DNA of 64,000 nt from Fratercula arctica (GCA_947846985.1 CANTUZ010000014.1:9965837-10029836); one strand, 5' to 3'. Shown: positions 10,900 through 24,085, numbered from the stretch's first letter. The notes: generated by a model from the letters alone, not told the origin. Numbers and translations are program-made.

Positions 10900-13430
10900 G
10901 GTTCAGTGGGACCCTTCCCAGCAAGGCCAGCAGCAACTGGGGGCGTGTCTGGAGAGGTGAAACCATCTAGGACGAACGGCAATGAGCAGAGTCCCACAAA
11001 GGCTCGGTGCCGGCACGTGCCCTCGAGTCCTCCTTCACACAACCCTGCTGCTCCTCTGGGTGTTGGGTGGTGGTCAGTGTGCGAGTGGGATCAAAGAGGG
11101 TAAACCAAACTGGCATCCAAGAGGTTCACCAGCCCCTCGGCGCCATGACGCACACCCGCCTTCAGGCCACGAGTCCCAAAACCTCCAGCTGCTGGAGGCA
11201 GGGAGAGGCCAGCAGAGGGAAGACCTTCTGTGCTTTCCTTGAAGTATTTTAAATTCGGTACGGTAATTTGATCTTGAAGACAGTTTTTCCATTCGTGCCA
11301 CATGGGAAAAAAAAATGCCGCGACCAAGCACCTTTCTTCCAAATGCGATGATCTGGATGTGCCGCCTCCAACACAGACCCGTGGAAGGGTGACCCAGGGA
11401 TGTCCCACGCGATTCGGCAGGTGTGAAGGAGCACACAGACGCACGCACACGAACGTACGTACACATGCGCACACACTAATGGAATCGGAGGAGACAGCCG
11501 CTGCGGTTTTGTTTCGCTGCGCTGTGTAAAGGCTTGAGAAGCCAGCCCTGCAGCTCTCAGCGCCGCAGCCGCTCCCATCGCCAGTTCCCGGAGCAGTCGC
11601 AAAGAAAACGGGATCGCAAACGGCTGTAGGAAATGAGAAACTTCATGCTATGTAAATTTTGCAACAAATTCATTCAATTCAGTAGCAAGTGGAGAGACAA
11701 TTTGTAGTCTTATCGGGAATAAATGTTTTTTAAAGTTTAATTGGTTTGGAGAACTACCAATAAATACCTTAAAGATCACAAAAGACTGAACTGAAAATGC
11801 CAAGTCAGACCGTGAAAAGACCGATTTTGAATCCCGTCCGATTGTGTCTGATAGAGTGCTCCTCTACAGACCCCCGTGCTTGGCACCTCTGAAGATGCCA
11901 ACACAAAAACGCGTAGAACTTGGGTCAAAAAAACCTGAGTGTTTTACATCATGATACGTGCGGTGCGATGCGTCACGGGCATCAAAAGAGACCCCGACGA
12001 GAAAAGCAGTGCATGCATATCACTTGGGCTCTTTAGTCACCACAGAAACCAAGATGTCCACAAAACTAATAGAGTGTTGGACAATTTGAAGAAAAAAAAA
12101 AAATCTGAATTCCAGCTGTATGAATAATTTATGAATATGAAATACGTAACAGGAGATTGCAACGCCAAAACATCTGCGTGGAAACAGCATTTTCCCTTAC
12201 GGGTGCATCTTTGGTTGGCAGGCATCCTCGTGGTACGCATGTTTTGATTATATTTCAGCATCTCACTGCATCACGTTAAAAAATAAGATGCTTAGTAAAA
12301 TAATGGATGCTAAGCTGGACTATTTACTGCAAGAACTGCCAATTTTACCCGAATAAGAGGGGTATGGCTCCTGCAATCAGATCCACTAGGGGAGACCGGC
12401 GTTTTCCCTGTACTCCTGCTCTCCAGGCCATGGGCAGCAGAACGCGGGGAATTCCACGTGCAGCGCGAGCATTGCCTACACAACGCCTGTCCCCAGAATA
12501 CGATTCTGAGGGGGTGGGGGAATCAACTTTTGAGAAGAGACACATTAAATTGTAGATCACTAACTGGGGGGAAAAAAATAAGTCCTTTTTTATTCTGAAA
12601 GCAATATGTAAAAATACGCCTCAGAAAAGTTAATTTTTCATACTAGAAGTAGAGATAACCAAGCAATAAACTTCACTACCATTCTGTAAAAGCTCCCTGA
12701 AGTAGCCCAAGTACGAAATTAAATAGATAGAAAGTAAGTCTGGTTTGAAAACCAGGTGGTTAATGCAAACATCATGTTGCAAATCAAACCAGCTTATCAA
12801 CCCGAGCAGGGAACTTCGGTACTCTGATCAAAAAGGTTTAGGCAAAGAAAATAATAAGGTTTTATTTAAAGACAAGTGAAGGACCCCTCCGTTCTTTTTG
12901 AGGGGGTGGAAGGAAAAAAGAGATGTAGAGATGCTGCTGCTCAGCCCAAGCACCGCTTACAGCAGGACTCTCGAAGCCCGGCCCCAGCGGAGAGGGCAGG
13001 AGGATGAAAAAACAGGGAAAAAAGACCCAGAAAGAGAAGGCAATGCTGCTGCTCTTCAAAACACCAGTGGAGCATTTACACATGGCTTCTGCCACAGGTT
13101 TTCCTTCAGCTGACACGGCAGGCAGGGCCTGTTTTAGCCAGGACATCACACACTGTCTCCCCCTCCCTCCTCGTGAGTCTAGTTACCAGAAGGTTCCAAG
13201 AAAACCCATGGTGCTTGTTAAGATCTCTGAAATAAACGTGTGCATCTGGTTTACGTGTCAAGGTTTTGGTGGCAGGCAGGGGGTGGGGGGTGCAGGGGTG
13301 GCTTCTGTGAGAAGACACCAGAAGCTTTGCCCGTGTCCTACAGAGCCAGCTCCAGCCAGCTCCAAGAGGGACCCGCTGCAGGCCAAGGCTGAGCCCATCA
13401 GTGAGCTGGTGGCACCTCCATCGTAACATA
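10900..13430. other. Intergenic, AT-rich, no gene seen
   Basis: Base composition changes from GC rich to AT rich across this stretch. A CA-type purine-pyrimidine repeat lies near 11,430-11,475. No exon, RNA gene or identifiable transposon was recognised. Confidence 0.5.
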
Positions 13431-13439
13431 TTTAAGAAG

Positions 13440-14215
13440 GGGTAAAAACTGCTGCCTAGGAGCTGGGAGGAGCGGGAACATGTGAGAGAAACAACTAAGG
13501 AGGCACCAAGGTCAGTGAAGAACGAGGGGGAGGAGGTCACAAGGCAGAGGTCCCCCTGCAGCCCATGGGGAAGACCATGGAGAGGCAGGTTGTCCCCCTG
13601 CAGTCCGTGGTGGAGCAGAAATCCACCTGCAGGCCCCAGAGGATCCCACGCCAGAGCAGGCAGATGTGCTCCAAGGGGGCTGTGAGCCCATAGGAAGCCC
13701 ATGCTGGAGTAGGCTCCTGGCAGGACCAGTGGACCCATGGAGAGAGAGGAGTCCACCAGGGAGCGGGTTTGCTGGCAGGACTTGTGACCCCATGGGGGGA
13801 CCCACGCTGGAGCAGTCTGTTCCTGAAGGACTGCACCCCATGGAAAAGACCCACGCTGGAGCAGGTCACAAAGACCTGCAGCCCATGGGAAGGTCTCACG
13901 CTGGAGAAGGTCACGGAGGACGGTCTCCCACGGGAGAGACCCCTCGCTGGAGCAGGGGAAGAGTGTGGGGAGGAAGGAGCAGCAGAGAGAACGCGTGATG
14001 AACTGACCGCAGCCCCCATTCCCCATCGAGGAGGTGGAGAAAGGGGGAGTGAAGTAGAGTCTCGGAAGATGGGAGGGGGAAGAAGAGGGGAAGGCGTTTT
14101 AAGACTTGCTCTTATTTCTCACTACCCTACTGCTACAATTAATTAGTAATAAATTAAATTAGTTCCCCCCTGGCCTTCCCCACCCACAGAGTCTGTTTTG
14201 CCCATGCCAGCTGTC
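13440..14215 (+). mobile_element. Avian ERVL-type LTR-related repeat with internal tandem units
   Basis: The segment carries repeated units of about 35-45 bp around CCCATGGRRAAGACCCACGCT followed by GGAGCAGG, between about 13,555 and 13,960. It then has a stretch like TAATAAATTAAATTAGTTCC and GAGTCTGTTTTGCCC. That combination is familiar from interspersed avian endogenous-retrovirus LTR families, which I recall but cannot look up. Long frames on both strands (up to about 300 codons) arise because the unit is nearly in multiples of three. They are not genes. Confidence 0.6.
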
Positions 14216-14269
14216 TGACCTCTCGATGCTGAGGGCAGCTGGAGCCAGCAAAGGTCAGGCCACCACGAT

Positions 14270-16340
14270 GTGCTTCTACCCACGCTTCAGAGCGCACTGC
14301 TCCGTGTATTAGCACATATTACCACAACTCTTCCAATTAAGAAACAAAACATTTCAACCGGACGTTTTGCCTCTTGAACTTAGCAGCCCTGCATTAAAAG
14401 CCACCCCAAGCAGCCGTCAGCCTTTACCAGGGCACAGCACCTCGTGGGCAGTGGTGGGTTGACATCTCCTCGGTTTCGCCACACGAGTCCTCCAGAGACA
14501 GCGACGGGTGGCAGCTCCTCAGCAGAGCTGCTCCCTCCCAGCCCCCGCGGAGGAACCGGCTCTCGGGTCAGACAGACTCGGCTTTAAAAATTCCAGCATC
14601 GGGAACTTCGGTGTCACCACAGAGCGCGGGACAGAAGACAGCCATGCTGGTCCCCTGCCGAGTCCCACACGGACATTCCCACCTGCAGCCAGGCTCCCAA
14701 AGCTGGGGGTAGACCTTCTCCGCTTCTCAAACACAAAGGTATGGCAAGAAAAGCAGAAACAAAAGGAACATCTCGTCCCCCTCCTCATCCCTTTCTTATG
14801 GCCCCAACTCCAAAGTCTGAGTCTACCAACCAGGCTGGGTCACCAAACTGCTCAGAATTATCTCTGGAATAAAGCACATACCTCTGGACTTGAGCATGTT
14901 CTTAGAAGACAACAGAATGGCCGAGTCTTTTTTTCCCCCAGATCTTTTAACAAACACACCTACAGTTACCCAGTTTTGTGTTCTTGACTTATTGATTGTT
15001 CTTTTGCAAATTCTCATACAGCGCCTTATACAACGTATTGCTGGGCTGGGCAGCCCCACTGTCCTGCTGAAAACTGAGTACGGAGAGAGCGTTGGGATCC
15101 CACCCTGTAAAGATTTGCCTGGGGGAAGCGCAACTTTCTGAAAGCCTTTAATAAAGGAGCCACAACCGAAGACTGAGAACAGCAGATTAATTACTGCAAG
15201 GTTTCTAAATATGAAAGCTCAGAAATATCAAGAAATACATTTAACAAAATAGTAAAGGCAGGCAATAGCAACGTATTCTGCATCACAATGACGCAAGTCT
15301 TTTAACACATCGTGGGAAAACAGCAGAAGATCAGCACGGAGGAGCAGAAACACGCTCAAGCAACTTGCAGCTGAGGTGTTGAAAAAACCCCATACCTCAC
15401 CCTAATCGTTGTGCGCTCGCTGAGTAGAACATCTGTTCTTGGGTGCCATCGGCCTGCGATGGCCTCTGAGGCACCTTGTTGAACCTGCCCGAGATTCCTG
15501 CCCTGCTGCGGGAAAGATCAAAGCACAGTGAAAAACTCGGCCTGCTTCAATCCCTGAAACACAGGCAAGAACAGCAGGTTCCATCACTCTCTAACAAGGA
15601 CCAAGCGCCACGGTGCCTCCGCCTGGGGGCTGCTTCCGAGATCCCCCAGTTCGCAAGGCATCGGGACTAAATTTACTCTTTGCATTTCACCCCTGGTTTT
15701 GTGGTTGTTCCTGCGCCTAGCCTGTGTCAGCTGACACATGCACACGTTGGGCAACTGATTTATTTTTCAGTCCATTTAAAAAAAAAAGTGATTTTATTTG
15801 CTTAAGACGCGATGACCCTTTACAAATTCAGTATTCTTTAAAGATCCGATGTAAAAAATGTATGAATATTCTTAAGTTTTCCGTTCATACACATACTTAC
15901 TCGCCTTTAACCTGTAAATCTTATACAGAGACCTTTAAAAATCACAGCTGACTTAGGAAATGAGGTTAACCAGACCTGCTCCAGAGAAAAATTCCAGTAA
16001 TATTAATGGGATTTCAACCTACCATGGTCTACATTGTCATGTAGCGTTACCCACGTATTAATTTCCACAGTGTCTCAGTCTATACTAGAGACGCAGAAGA
16101 GGATTTTTTATTTCTACACATGGAAAAAGGCTGTCAAATTCTTATGCACTGAGTGCGATTCCCTTGACCAAAAGGAGCAGCACTTCCAAAGGTAACTTGG
16201 AGTTACAAAAAAAAAAAAATTTTTAAAGTTTCTGTTTAACTCTAGGGAACACCTGGCCAGTGCTCTCACTCCGTGCATGCAAAGCCTACCGTAACTTTTC
16301 ATATTCAAGCCTTGATTTAGATTATATATTAGAAAGAAAC
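14270..16340. other. Intergenic, nothing recognised
   Basis: The sequence is mostly AT rich with scattered short A runs. I see no exon with homology, no RNA gene and no clear repeat. Confidence 0.4.
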
Positions 16341-16344
16341 TTTG

Positions 16345-16490
16345 CTGTGAGGGGGGTGAGCCCCTGGCCCAGGTTGCCCAGAGAAGCTGTGGCTGCCCCA
16401 TCCCTGGAGGGGTTCAAGGCCAGGTTGGACGGGGCTTGGAGCACCCTGGGCTGGGGGAGGTGTCCCTGCCCAGGGCAGGGGGTGGGACTA
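16345..16490 (+). mobile_element. CR1 3' fragment
   Basis: This is a short CR1 piece with the block CCCAGGTTGCCCAGAGAAGC, GGTTCAAGGCCAGGTTGGAC and GGTGTCCCTGCCCAGGGCAG. It is truncated at both ends. Confidence 0.9.
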
Positions 16491-16499
16491 GATGTATAG

Positions 16500-17430
16500 A
16501 GATTATGACTCCTTCCCCTTTGCAATTACCTTTTACCTTATATTTCATCTGGAATACCACCCAGTCTCAACAACAATGTGCAAGATGTAAAGTAAGAGGC
16601 AATTTTACAACTCCTGTGAAGACAAAGAGGACTTCAGCCTTCAGAAAGCAAGTGTTTTCCATGGCTAGTTTTATTCCTAATCACCAACATGTTATTAGAT
16701 GTTGTCTTAAATGCCATGACAGCAGAATTTTAACCCAGCAGATTTAGGATCAACACTATATAACAAGCCATTCTCCTGTAGACCCTTCCTCTAGAGCACT
16801 AAACATCAGCAAGTTTCACTACATACACACACACTCAAGGTATGCTTTATTCAAAGTGTCAGGGAAATCTTGTCTAAGGGGCTGCAATCAACGAAGACAT
16901 TTATATATACTTAGTGAAACCATAATTTTTGTTTTCACTGGTTTCACACCATCAGAAGAGACAGCCTGTGCCTCAGCATGTAAAAGCCATGTCAAGCATG
17001 AATGGGAAGAATTCGTTAGCGTGTGGCAGTAACGCAGAGCTTAGGTAGGGCTTTTTCAGGTTCAAGTACACTCTAATCCATCATCAAAGCACCTTTGTAT
17101 AAAGACAGACGATGGTTCATACAGTTGGTATCACAGGGATACAAAAATTAAGCCAATCACACTCTTACTTTGACTTGAATATTCAGAAAAACATCCAAAG
17201 CCCCACATACTTCGATACTGATCAGAAAGGTTCCTACACTTCGTATACAACGAAACAACACATTACGCTCAGATGATTAGAACCAGCCTGTTCTACAAAA
17301 TTTACAAAGTGACAAAGCCCAGGCCAAAGCTTTGCTCTACTATAGCAATGTAAACACATTTTAAAACAGAATACGGCAACGGTTTCAGGGTGACCTTCTA
17401 GCAGTCAAACCACGGCAAGGGGGCAGACAC
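16500..17430. other. Downstream flank of the RABGGTB locus
   Basis: No feature is recognised. If the minus-strand host transcript is still made, part of this may be its 3' UTR. Confidence 0.35.
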
Positions 17431-20400
17431 CTGTTCTCCCTGTGAGACAGCTCAGGCTGTGCATTTGTTCTTGCAGGGCACCTTCTGGCACACAAAAGAC
17501 AGGATTGACGGCCTTCATTTGTTCTTCTAAAAATGGATGGTCCAGCAATTCCCAATAGGTTGTGAAATGGAACCACCTGGAAAAAGAAAGAAAGTTTGTG
17601 TTCATCTCCAAAAGGCCGCCCGGCTGTCATTGGTACCGGATGGAGCTTTTGTCAGCACAAGAAACACAAACCTCCATGGCTGAAGATGCTGCTGCAACTG
17701 AATAAACTGATTTGTCTTGCCTGTCAACACCCATCAGAGCAATTCCTGTGGCATTTACAGCCCTGTGATCTACTCAGGGACACTTGTAGATCGTTTGCTG
17801 CTCAGACAACTTCCAACTCTGCCTTCAGCAGGGAGCGCTGATGGGTCCCCAATCACATGGGATGGCATCGGCAGCAGAAGCAAAGATAACCAAGGCTGAA
17901 AAGGTAGATTTGATCACCTCCAAGTGCCTCTTCCCCAAATTCCCCGTTCTCTCTTCAGCAATAGCATTATACATAGTTCTTTGATGGTCTCTGACTAGAG
18001 CTTTGCTGGAAACCCCCGAGGGGAGCAGCAGCCTACTGTGCTATAGAACTGCAAGGAAAAAAATACAAGGAAGGAAAAAAAACCACCAAACCCTAAAGAG
18101 GCAGCAGTTATCTGGCATCCCTTCACCACGTGAACCTTCCCCAGAAGCATCTGTCACCACACAACTGCACGAGGCTACTGAAAGGCTCACGAGCTGAGCA
18201 TCCCATCAGTGGGGTTCGTTAGTCATTCTACAAACTCCTCTCCAGAATCCCCCACGGGGTCGGGCTGCAGGGTGCCTCCTGCTTGTGCAAGTGGAACTGC
18301 TGGATCTCGTCGCAAAGGCTGTAAATCACAGCAAGCCCAGGGGAATTACCGTGTCACAACCACAGACGGGAGCCCCCACCATTTATCACAGAAGGTTAAA
18401 GCTACACTGGCACAACAAGTCCTGCTCCACAGGGGTCTGGCAAACACAGGCACGGTGTGTATGTTTACTTGTTCCTTCCCAGAACCAATACATAGCTATT
18501 AGAGAAGTAAAATAAGTATAAAAACATAATAATTTAAAAAAGTCAGTACACTTCAGGAACAAGACAAGAAGTCTCCCTTGTACGGATGGGGATGCTCAGA
18601 AAGGGGCATGGTCCCCACTGACAAGTGGGCAAATGAAGTTACTAATTGCAGACTCAGGCTCTGATGAGCTGTCTGTGTTTTCAGGGAAGCGTGAATGCCG
18701 AGAAGATGCATCTACTGCCGCGTCACGCTCTGCTCCTCTCTGCAGTTCTTGTTTAAAAGCAAATACAAAAGGAAAAACCTGCTAATACGCACAACTACAT
18801 ACTAGGTTCCAAGCAACTTAAAAGACAGAAATCTTTACAGTCGAATGGTTCAAAACCTGAAATACAACCACAACGTCACATCAGAAGACTATGATCTAAA
18901 ACTAATTTAAAAAAATAAAACAAGCGAAAACCTAACAGGATCTGTTAGGAATAGGTTAGTGCAGGAGAAAGGAAAGACCTGGAAGCACCAATTCTCTATG
19001 GCTGTGCCCACTTCCACAACAGATATGAGGGGTAAAAACAGCATGAAACACCTGCTAAATGTAACATGCAAAAGCCCCCAAAGGTGCCTGCATTAGGTAT
19101 GGAAGAACTTGGTCTTCCAGCAAGACAGAAATAGCTCAAGTTTAATCCCAAGACCAGAAAAGCATTAGGACTTCAGATGTTAAGCTATTCTTAGGGCACT
19201 CTGAAGAGAAAATGCCTTTTTTTTAATGAGCGCCTCAGAAATTAAAAAAACCCAACTTTTTAGCAATGACAAAACCCTTTTGAAGTGACAGAGCAGCACA
19301 GACACCCCCTGCCCCAGCAGCGCGAGGAAGGTATCAGCTTACAAAGGAAGAGAAAGCTGCATCAGTTGTTAACACTTGTGCGGAGAAATGACAAGACACG
19401 GACAGCTGTAATAAAAATAGCTATCACTTCCCCCCGACCTTTGACAAATAAGCCGCCGAGCGTTCTATAGGAGTGGCACTGAGATCTCGTAACACTATTT
19501 TATCTGACCACCGCCCTTGAAAGACGTGATCTCAATCCGCCACTTTACTTGGATGATCTCAATGATTTCCTCTTCATCATGTCACCCCAAAATCTTCTTC
19601 CTCCTTCATCGAGGCAAACGCCAGTGAGAGCGGTTCTGCAGTGGCTGGGCTGGCACAGAGCCGACCCTGGGGCACAGGGATTCTTAACAGTAATTTCTGA
19701 CTCGTTTAGATCAGGCAAAAGCACCAAGAGCTGAAGACTAATTAACCCACCGTGGTCTCTAGTAGCTTACAAATCGCCGGGTTTTTTTTAAAATAGTATT
19801 TTTTAGAGAGATCTTTTAAGTGGCCTCATGAGAAGCCGTTTGCATGGTTTGTGTTTTGGGAACCAGAATTATACAAGTTATGCACCTGACTCCGGTGTGG
19901 GATGTCGCGCTGATTATCCATTTATCAGCGGAGTTCGTTCCAGGCTACACAGTTTCCTACTGTGACATGAAACACTATTTACCTAGGATTAACATCCAAT
20001 AAAACAGGAATTTTTTTTCCACAAATCCTAAAGAAGAAATAATTCCCAATGACAAAAAAATATTCAGGCTCCGATTTAACAGGCTACTGGTTCAAGTGCT
20101 CAGCAAGACATATGGCAGCATATATACTCTCCTAAAGTGAGGCCTCAAACTAAGAGCAGTAAAAGTGACAAGCCTTAGTGACAAAGTGAAGAATGAAACC
20201 AACAGCCAGTTTGCAAAGCACTTAATGAAAATCGTCACAGATTCTTCCAATTTAGAAAAAATCTCTATCAAGTTCTGAACAAATAAAAGCAACCATCCGA
20301 TACCTTCTCTGGTCACCCGTGGAGTCCTCCAGAAGGAACCCAATGTTCAGAAAGCCGCCAACCCAGCAAGTCAACATTTACTTGATGCAACCAGTCTGCT

Positions 20401-21329
20401 ACGGCCAGCAATCCTGTGACACAACAGATGCAAAATTACAGAAGTAAGCTTGTCTTGAAAAACTAAGTAAATTTAGCAGAGTAAATGCAGGAAGATGGCG
20501 AAGCAGTCCTGCACACATGATGCAAAACAAGCACACATCTCACCTTTTAGTTTCAAATGAGTTTTACTTTTCCATTGGATTAATGTTGCTTTTGTATAGA
20601 AGTTCCAGTTACACAATGTAATTATAGAACGGTAGTGTTTAACTAATATATTACACTAATATAAAGTTTGGAAAAGAGATCCTAAAAGATAAGCAAAGCT
20701 CTACTCTCTTCTTCAAAAAACCCCACAGCAGTACTAAAACTGCCTTCTGGAGGCTGGATACAGCCTTAGGATGATTCTGCATCCAGCCTGTGGTTTGATC
20801 CTGTCCATTCCTCTGACCCCAAGGCTTACGGAGGGCAAGCTAAAGGCCAAATGGGCTCTCTGGCAGAAACAGGTTAACCCCGATCATTAACGTTCCTGGC
20901 AATCCCATGTAGATCAACCACCAAGCTCATTTAAAACGTGTCCCGTAATACCTAGGCATCGACAAACCCCTCTATTTTCCCTGGGAGACAACATTTGGGG
21001 TGCTTCTGGCCACATTTCAGGTGGTCACTAGGAAAATACAGATTGCGTTGCAGGAAACCACAGTATTGGCCAAAGGCTGCTCACAATCCCCGTTCCCTGA
21101 TAAGAAAACACCCTCCCAAAAACCAAGCAAAACCCAAAACCTAAAACAACCAATCAACAGGGATATGCATATCCAAGAACACTGCAAGAATGTGTAATAT
21201 TCCCACATTTTTGAACTGCTGTGCAGGCAAAGTCATTGCCATTTACAGTATTCTAAGAGGTATGTAAATATGCCCAACAAATCTAACCCTTCCAGGAAAC
21301 ACCAACTACGAACACAAAAAGGAATGTAC

Positions 21330-21870
21330 AACCCCAACAGAAAATACAGTATCATCATTGCTTTTTTTCCCCCCTGAAAAGCAAATCTGAACAGCTGACT
21401 GGAGTTTCCTGGGTCTCAGAGTAATTCTAGAGCTAAAGTGGTGATAGACATCAACTTTAGATCAGATAATACATGCCAACACTCATCACGGACCCAGGCG
21501 GGACACCTCCTTCTGCCCTACCCAAGGGTTTCCAACACAACACACTTTCTTCCTAAAACAGGACACTACCTGCTTTATTCGTAACACCGTTGATAATTTC
21601 TTTCTTCTTGAGATGGGACAAGAGATACATTACACAGGTTGGAAGCATTAGAGCCTTTCGGGTGTTGTTTTTCACCGTGGTTTGCATGAGAAAGAAAATT
21701 AAAGACAGACTAGATGGAAATAGCTTTGGTGAAAACAATAAAGCTCAGACTTAGTCCTTTTCTTTGTTTGGTTTCGTTGTTGGGGTTTTTCCCCCCCAGG
21801 GGAAGAGCACACCAACTCAATCAAGTGCACGAAAGACTGGTGTAATTCTTAAGTTACAGGAAAAAAAGCA
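21330..21870 (-). repeat. Duplicated snoRNA unit, copy A
   Basis: Apart from small indels, this closely matches 26,345-27,110. The core 21,394-21,700 against 26,694-26,960 differs at only about a dozen positions. The unit contains SNORD45 and, upstream of it on the minus strand, a frame reading ALMLPTCVMYLLSHLKKKE. That frame aligns weakly and without gaps to RABGGTB exon 2. Copy B carries about 280 extra bases between the snoRNA and the left end of the match. Confidence 0.85.
21409..21497 (-). ncRNA. SNORD45: SNORD45 box C/D snoRNA, copy A
   Basis: On the minus strand this reads as a full box C/D snoRNA. A terminal stem CTGGGTC pairs with GACCCAG. Box C is GTGATGA (complement of 21,483-21,489), D' is CTGA (21,462-21,465), a C'-like TTGATG follows, and D is CTGA (21,416-21,419). 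Before D' lies GGCATGTATTA, perfectly complementary to 18S rRNA UAAUACAUGCC. Before D lies AGCTCTAGAATTAC, complementary to 18S GUAAUUCUAGAGCU. By the D+5 rule these select a U and an A that I believe correspond to human 18S U172 and A159, the known SNORD45 targets. In human, SNORD45A-C lie in RABGGTB introns, which fits this locus. Confidence 0.93.
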
Positions 21871-22942
21871 GATTTGAGGAAGACAACCTAAGAACTAACT
21901 ACCACAACACTTCTTTTGTATAGTAATAAAGCGTGAACACACAACACACAATTTATGGGTACTGTGTAAACATATTGTTTATATATAAACACCTGTAGCT
22001 AAGAAGTATTTCAGGAAGACCGCTACAAAATTCATTTAGAATGCAGACAAAGTCCCCAGTAAAGCAACACTGAAAGCACAGCATTCCCAAATCTGGAAAC
22101 GTTTTTTAGGAAATGAATCTTAAAGTTTTGCACATTGCACAATTCCTTTTTCCAATAAGGTCCTGAAAGTGTTTTGGCCATCAGTGTCCAACAGCACCAG
22201 GTTCATTAGTCTGCAATCATCAGGACTGTTAACCAAAAGCGGTCATTTCTACAGTTACCCCATTACATTTACCTGGACATGACGAGGGTCGACACAGGAG
22301 GAGTGCTGTGACCAGTGCTCACACTCGCTGCGCCGTGTTTGCGCTGATGGGATCGGATGAAGGCTGGAATTCGTCTGTCTCCCTTCCCTGCAGCCGTCCC
22401 AGGAGATCCATTGCTGCCCATCCCCAGGAAACACGGCTCCTCCTCAAATACCACCACACACCACCCCTGAGCAGGGCATGGCTTCAGCTCTGAACGAGAG
22501 AAGCACAGCAGTGAAACGGAGCCAAGGAAACACCTTCCTTAACATTTACAGAGTTCACAAGTTCATGGTGCCTCCAATGTTTTCCATCCCCTCAACAGCT
22601 CAGGATGTGCCGAGCACTCACACACACGAACATACACACGTGTGTGGGCAGACACCCGCGCTACCGCATTTCCTTCCTGCCCTCTGCTTTCTAGCCCAGA
22701 AATATCAAGCTCAGTGTCAAGTTAAACACAAGCCCGAAGGAAGGCACCAACTCACTCCCAGTCAGCAGGTATTACCTCAGCATCCAAACCAGCCCTCACT
22801 TCACACCCCAGAGTCTCAGAAACAAGAAGTCCAACATTTCACCAAACTTACTGGGGCATGCCAAGGCTCCCACCATCAGCAGGGGCACGAGGAAGGGAAT
22901 ATTCATACACTGATCTCTCTCTCCTGTTGTTTACCTACACAC

Positions 22943-23404
22943 TGCCCCGGTTTGAACTGGGAAAGAGTTAATTTTCTTTGCAGTGATTGTGTGAAAGGAA
23001 CATCAAGAATGCATGTTGCTTTAATTAGTGGTAGGTCATGTTTATATCCTTTTCAAGGACACTTTTCAGCTCCCCACAGAAGCTGAGAAGCAGCACAGAC
23101 AGCACAATGGAATATTCCCTTCCACAGACATCATGCTCAGCATCCAGATGGGGGTTGGCCGGGGGCTGTAACCCACAATCACTGCTCAGGAAGGGACCAA
23201 TTTACCAGGTGGCAAGTATATCATTATCATTAGTGCTATTTCCTTTTCTGTTTTTGTTCTGTTAAACTCCCTTTATCTCAACCCACAAGCTGTTTTTTCC
23301 CCTTTTCCTTTCTCCTCCTTTTCTCCCTGCCCTTCTGGGGGAAGAGGGAGAACTGCACAAGGGGCCGCGTGGTCCTGGCTGCCAGCTGGGGTTAAACCAC
23401 CACA
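22943..23404 (+). mobile_element. Solo LTR, avian ERVL type
   Basis: The segment starts TGCCCCGGTTTGAACTGGG, AAAGAGTTAATTTTC and ends GCTGGGGTTAAACCACCACA, with the familiar internal ATCTCAACCCACAAGC and a C/T-rich tract. These are hallmarks of a common avian LTR family (my recollection). No target duplication was confirmed. It lies in an intron of the RABGGTB locus, antisense to it. Confidence 0.75.
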
Positions 23405-23768
23405 ACTACCCACAAGCATTCTTCCTCGATTCAGTACTTAAAACTTGCACGTTTTCAGCACAGCAACAACAGCCATAAGCAAGAGTGCCTCCAGTTCTTC
23501 TGGGGACACCAGAAACAACTGCAGCTTTCTATCCCCCAGACATAAGCAGCTATCCACACTTTCCACCTCCCAGAACTGCAATCCAGTTGTTGCAGCTACA
23601 TCTGGCAGCCCACACCTTCAAAGCCAACACTAGTGGCAGCGGTTTTCAACCCCATCAAGCACAGAGCAGTGCTGCAGCCACACTCAGAGCTTTCTCCTAC
23701 CAAGGGAACCAGGAGGAAATACAGCTGCAGTCTCCTGGCAGGTAAAGGAGCACCGAGAAGCTCGCTCC

Positions 23769-23855
23769 CCAGGTCTCAGAGTCATTTGAGATCCAACTGA
23801 TCATCCTCAGCAGTCTGCTCAGGTAATACATGCCAACACCCATCACAGACCCAGG
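23769..23855 (-). ncRNA. SNORD45: SNORD45-like box C/D snoRNA, copy C (diverged)
   Basis: This third member of the SNORD45 set is on the minus strand. The terminal stem is CTGGGTC with GACCTGG. Box C is slightly off consensus (GTGATGG). D' CTGA (23,819-23,822) is preceded by the intact 18S guide GGCATGTATTA. Box D CTGA lies at 23,776-23,779. The second guide before D has drifted (ATCTCAAATGAC instead of CTCTAGAATTAC) and no longer matches the 18S site used by copies A and B. It is either a single-target snoRNA or a decaying one. Confidence 0.82.
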
Positions 23856-24012
23856 GGAACGAACACGGCAGCTCCCATTTGTGTGTCACGGGGGACAGCA
23901 GCACAAGAGAGGAACAGCTGGGGAGCACGCACCCAACCCCCAACTCCCAACAAGGGCCTGAGGCTTATTCATCTGGAGAAAAGCGCATCTGGGCTGAAAC
24001 AAGTCAGTACTC

Positions 24013-24085
24013 ACGTAGTCACCTTTCCTTCTCCCTCACAAAGCTACACAGGCCACGTGCTTCCCCAAAGCAACATGTTCGGGGC
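24013..24085 (-). other. Exon-1-like duplicate with splice donor
   Basis: On the minus strand the block CACGTGGCCTGTGTAGCTTTG resembles CACGTGGCCTGTATAGTTTCG in the candidate first exon of the RABGGTB locus (27,210-27,240). About 40 bases later comes a donor-like CTAC then GTGAGTACT at 24,015. SNORD45 copy C begins 160 bases downstream. This suggests that an exon-plus-intron-plus-snoRNA unit was duplicated. Confidence 0.5.

Noticed and set aside
13106..14026. A 306-codon minus-strand frame
   Set aside because: It is translated tandem repeat of an ERV-related element. Several frames on both strands are open at the same place.
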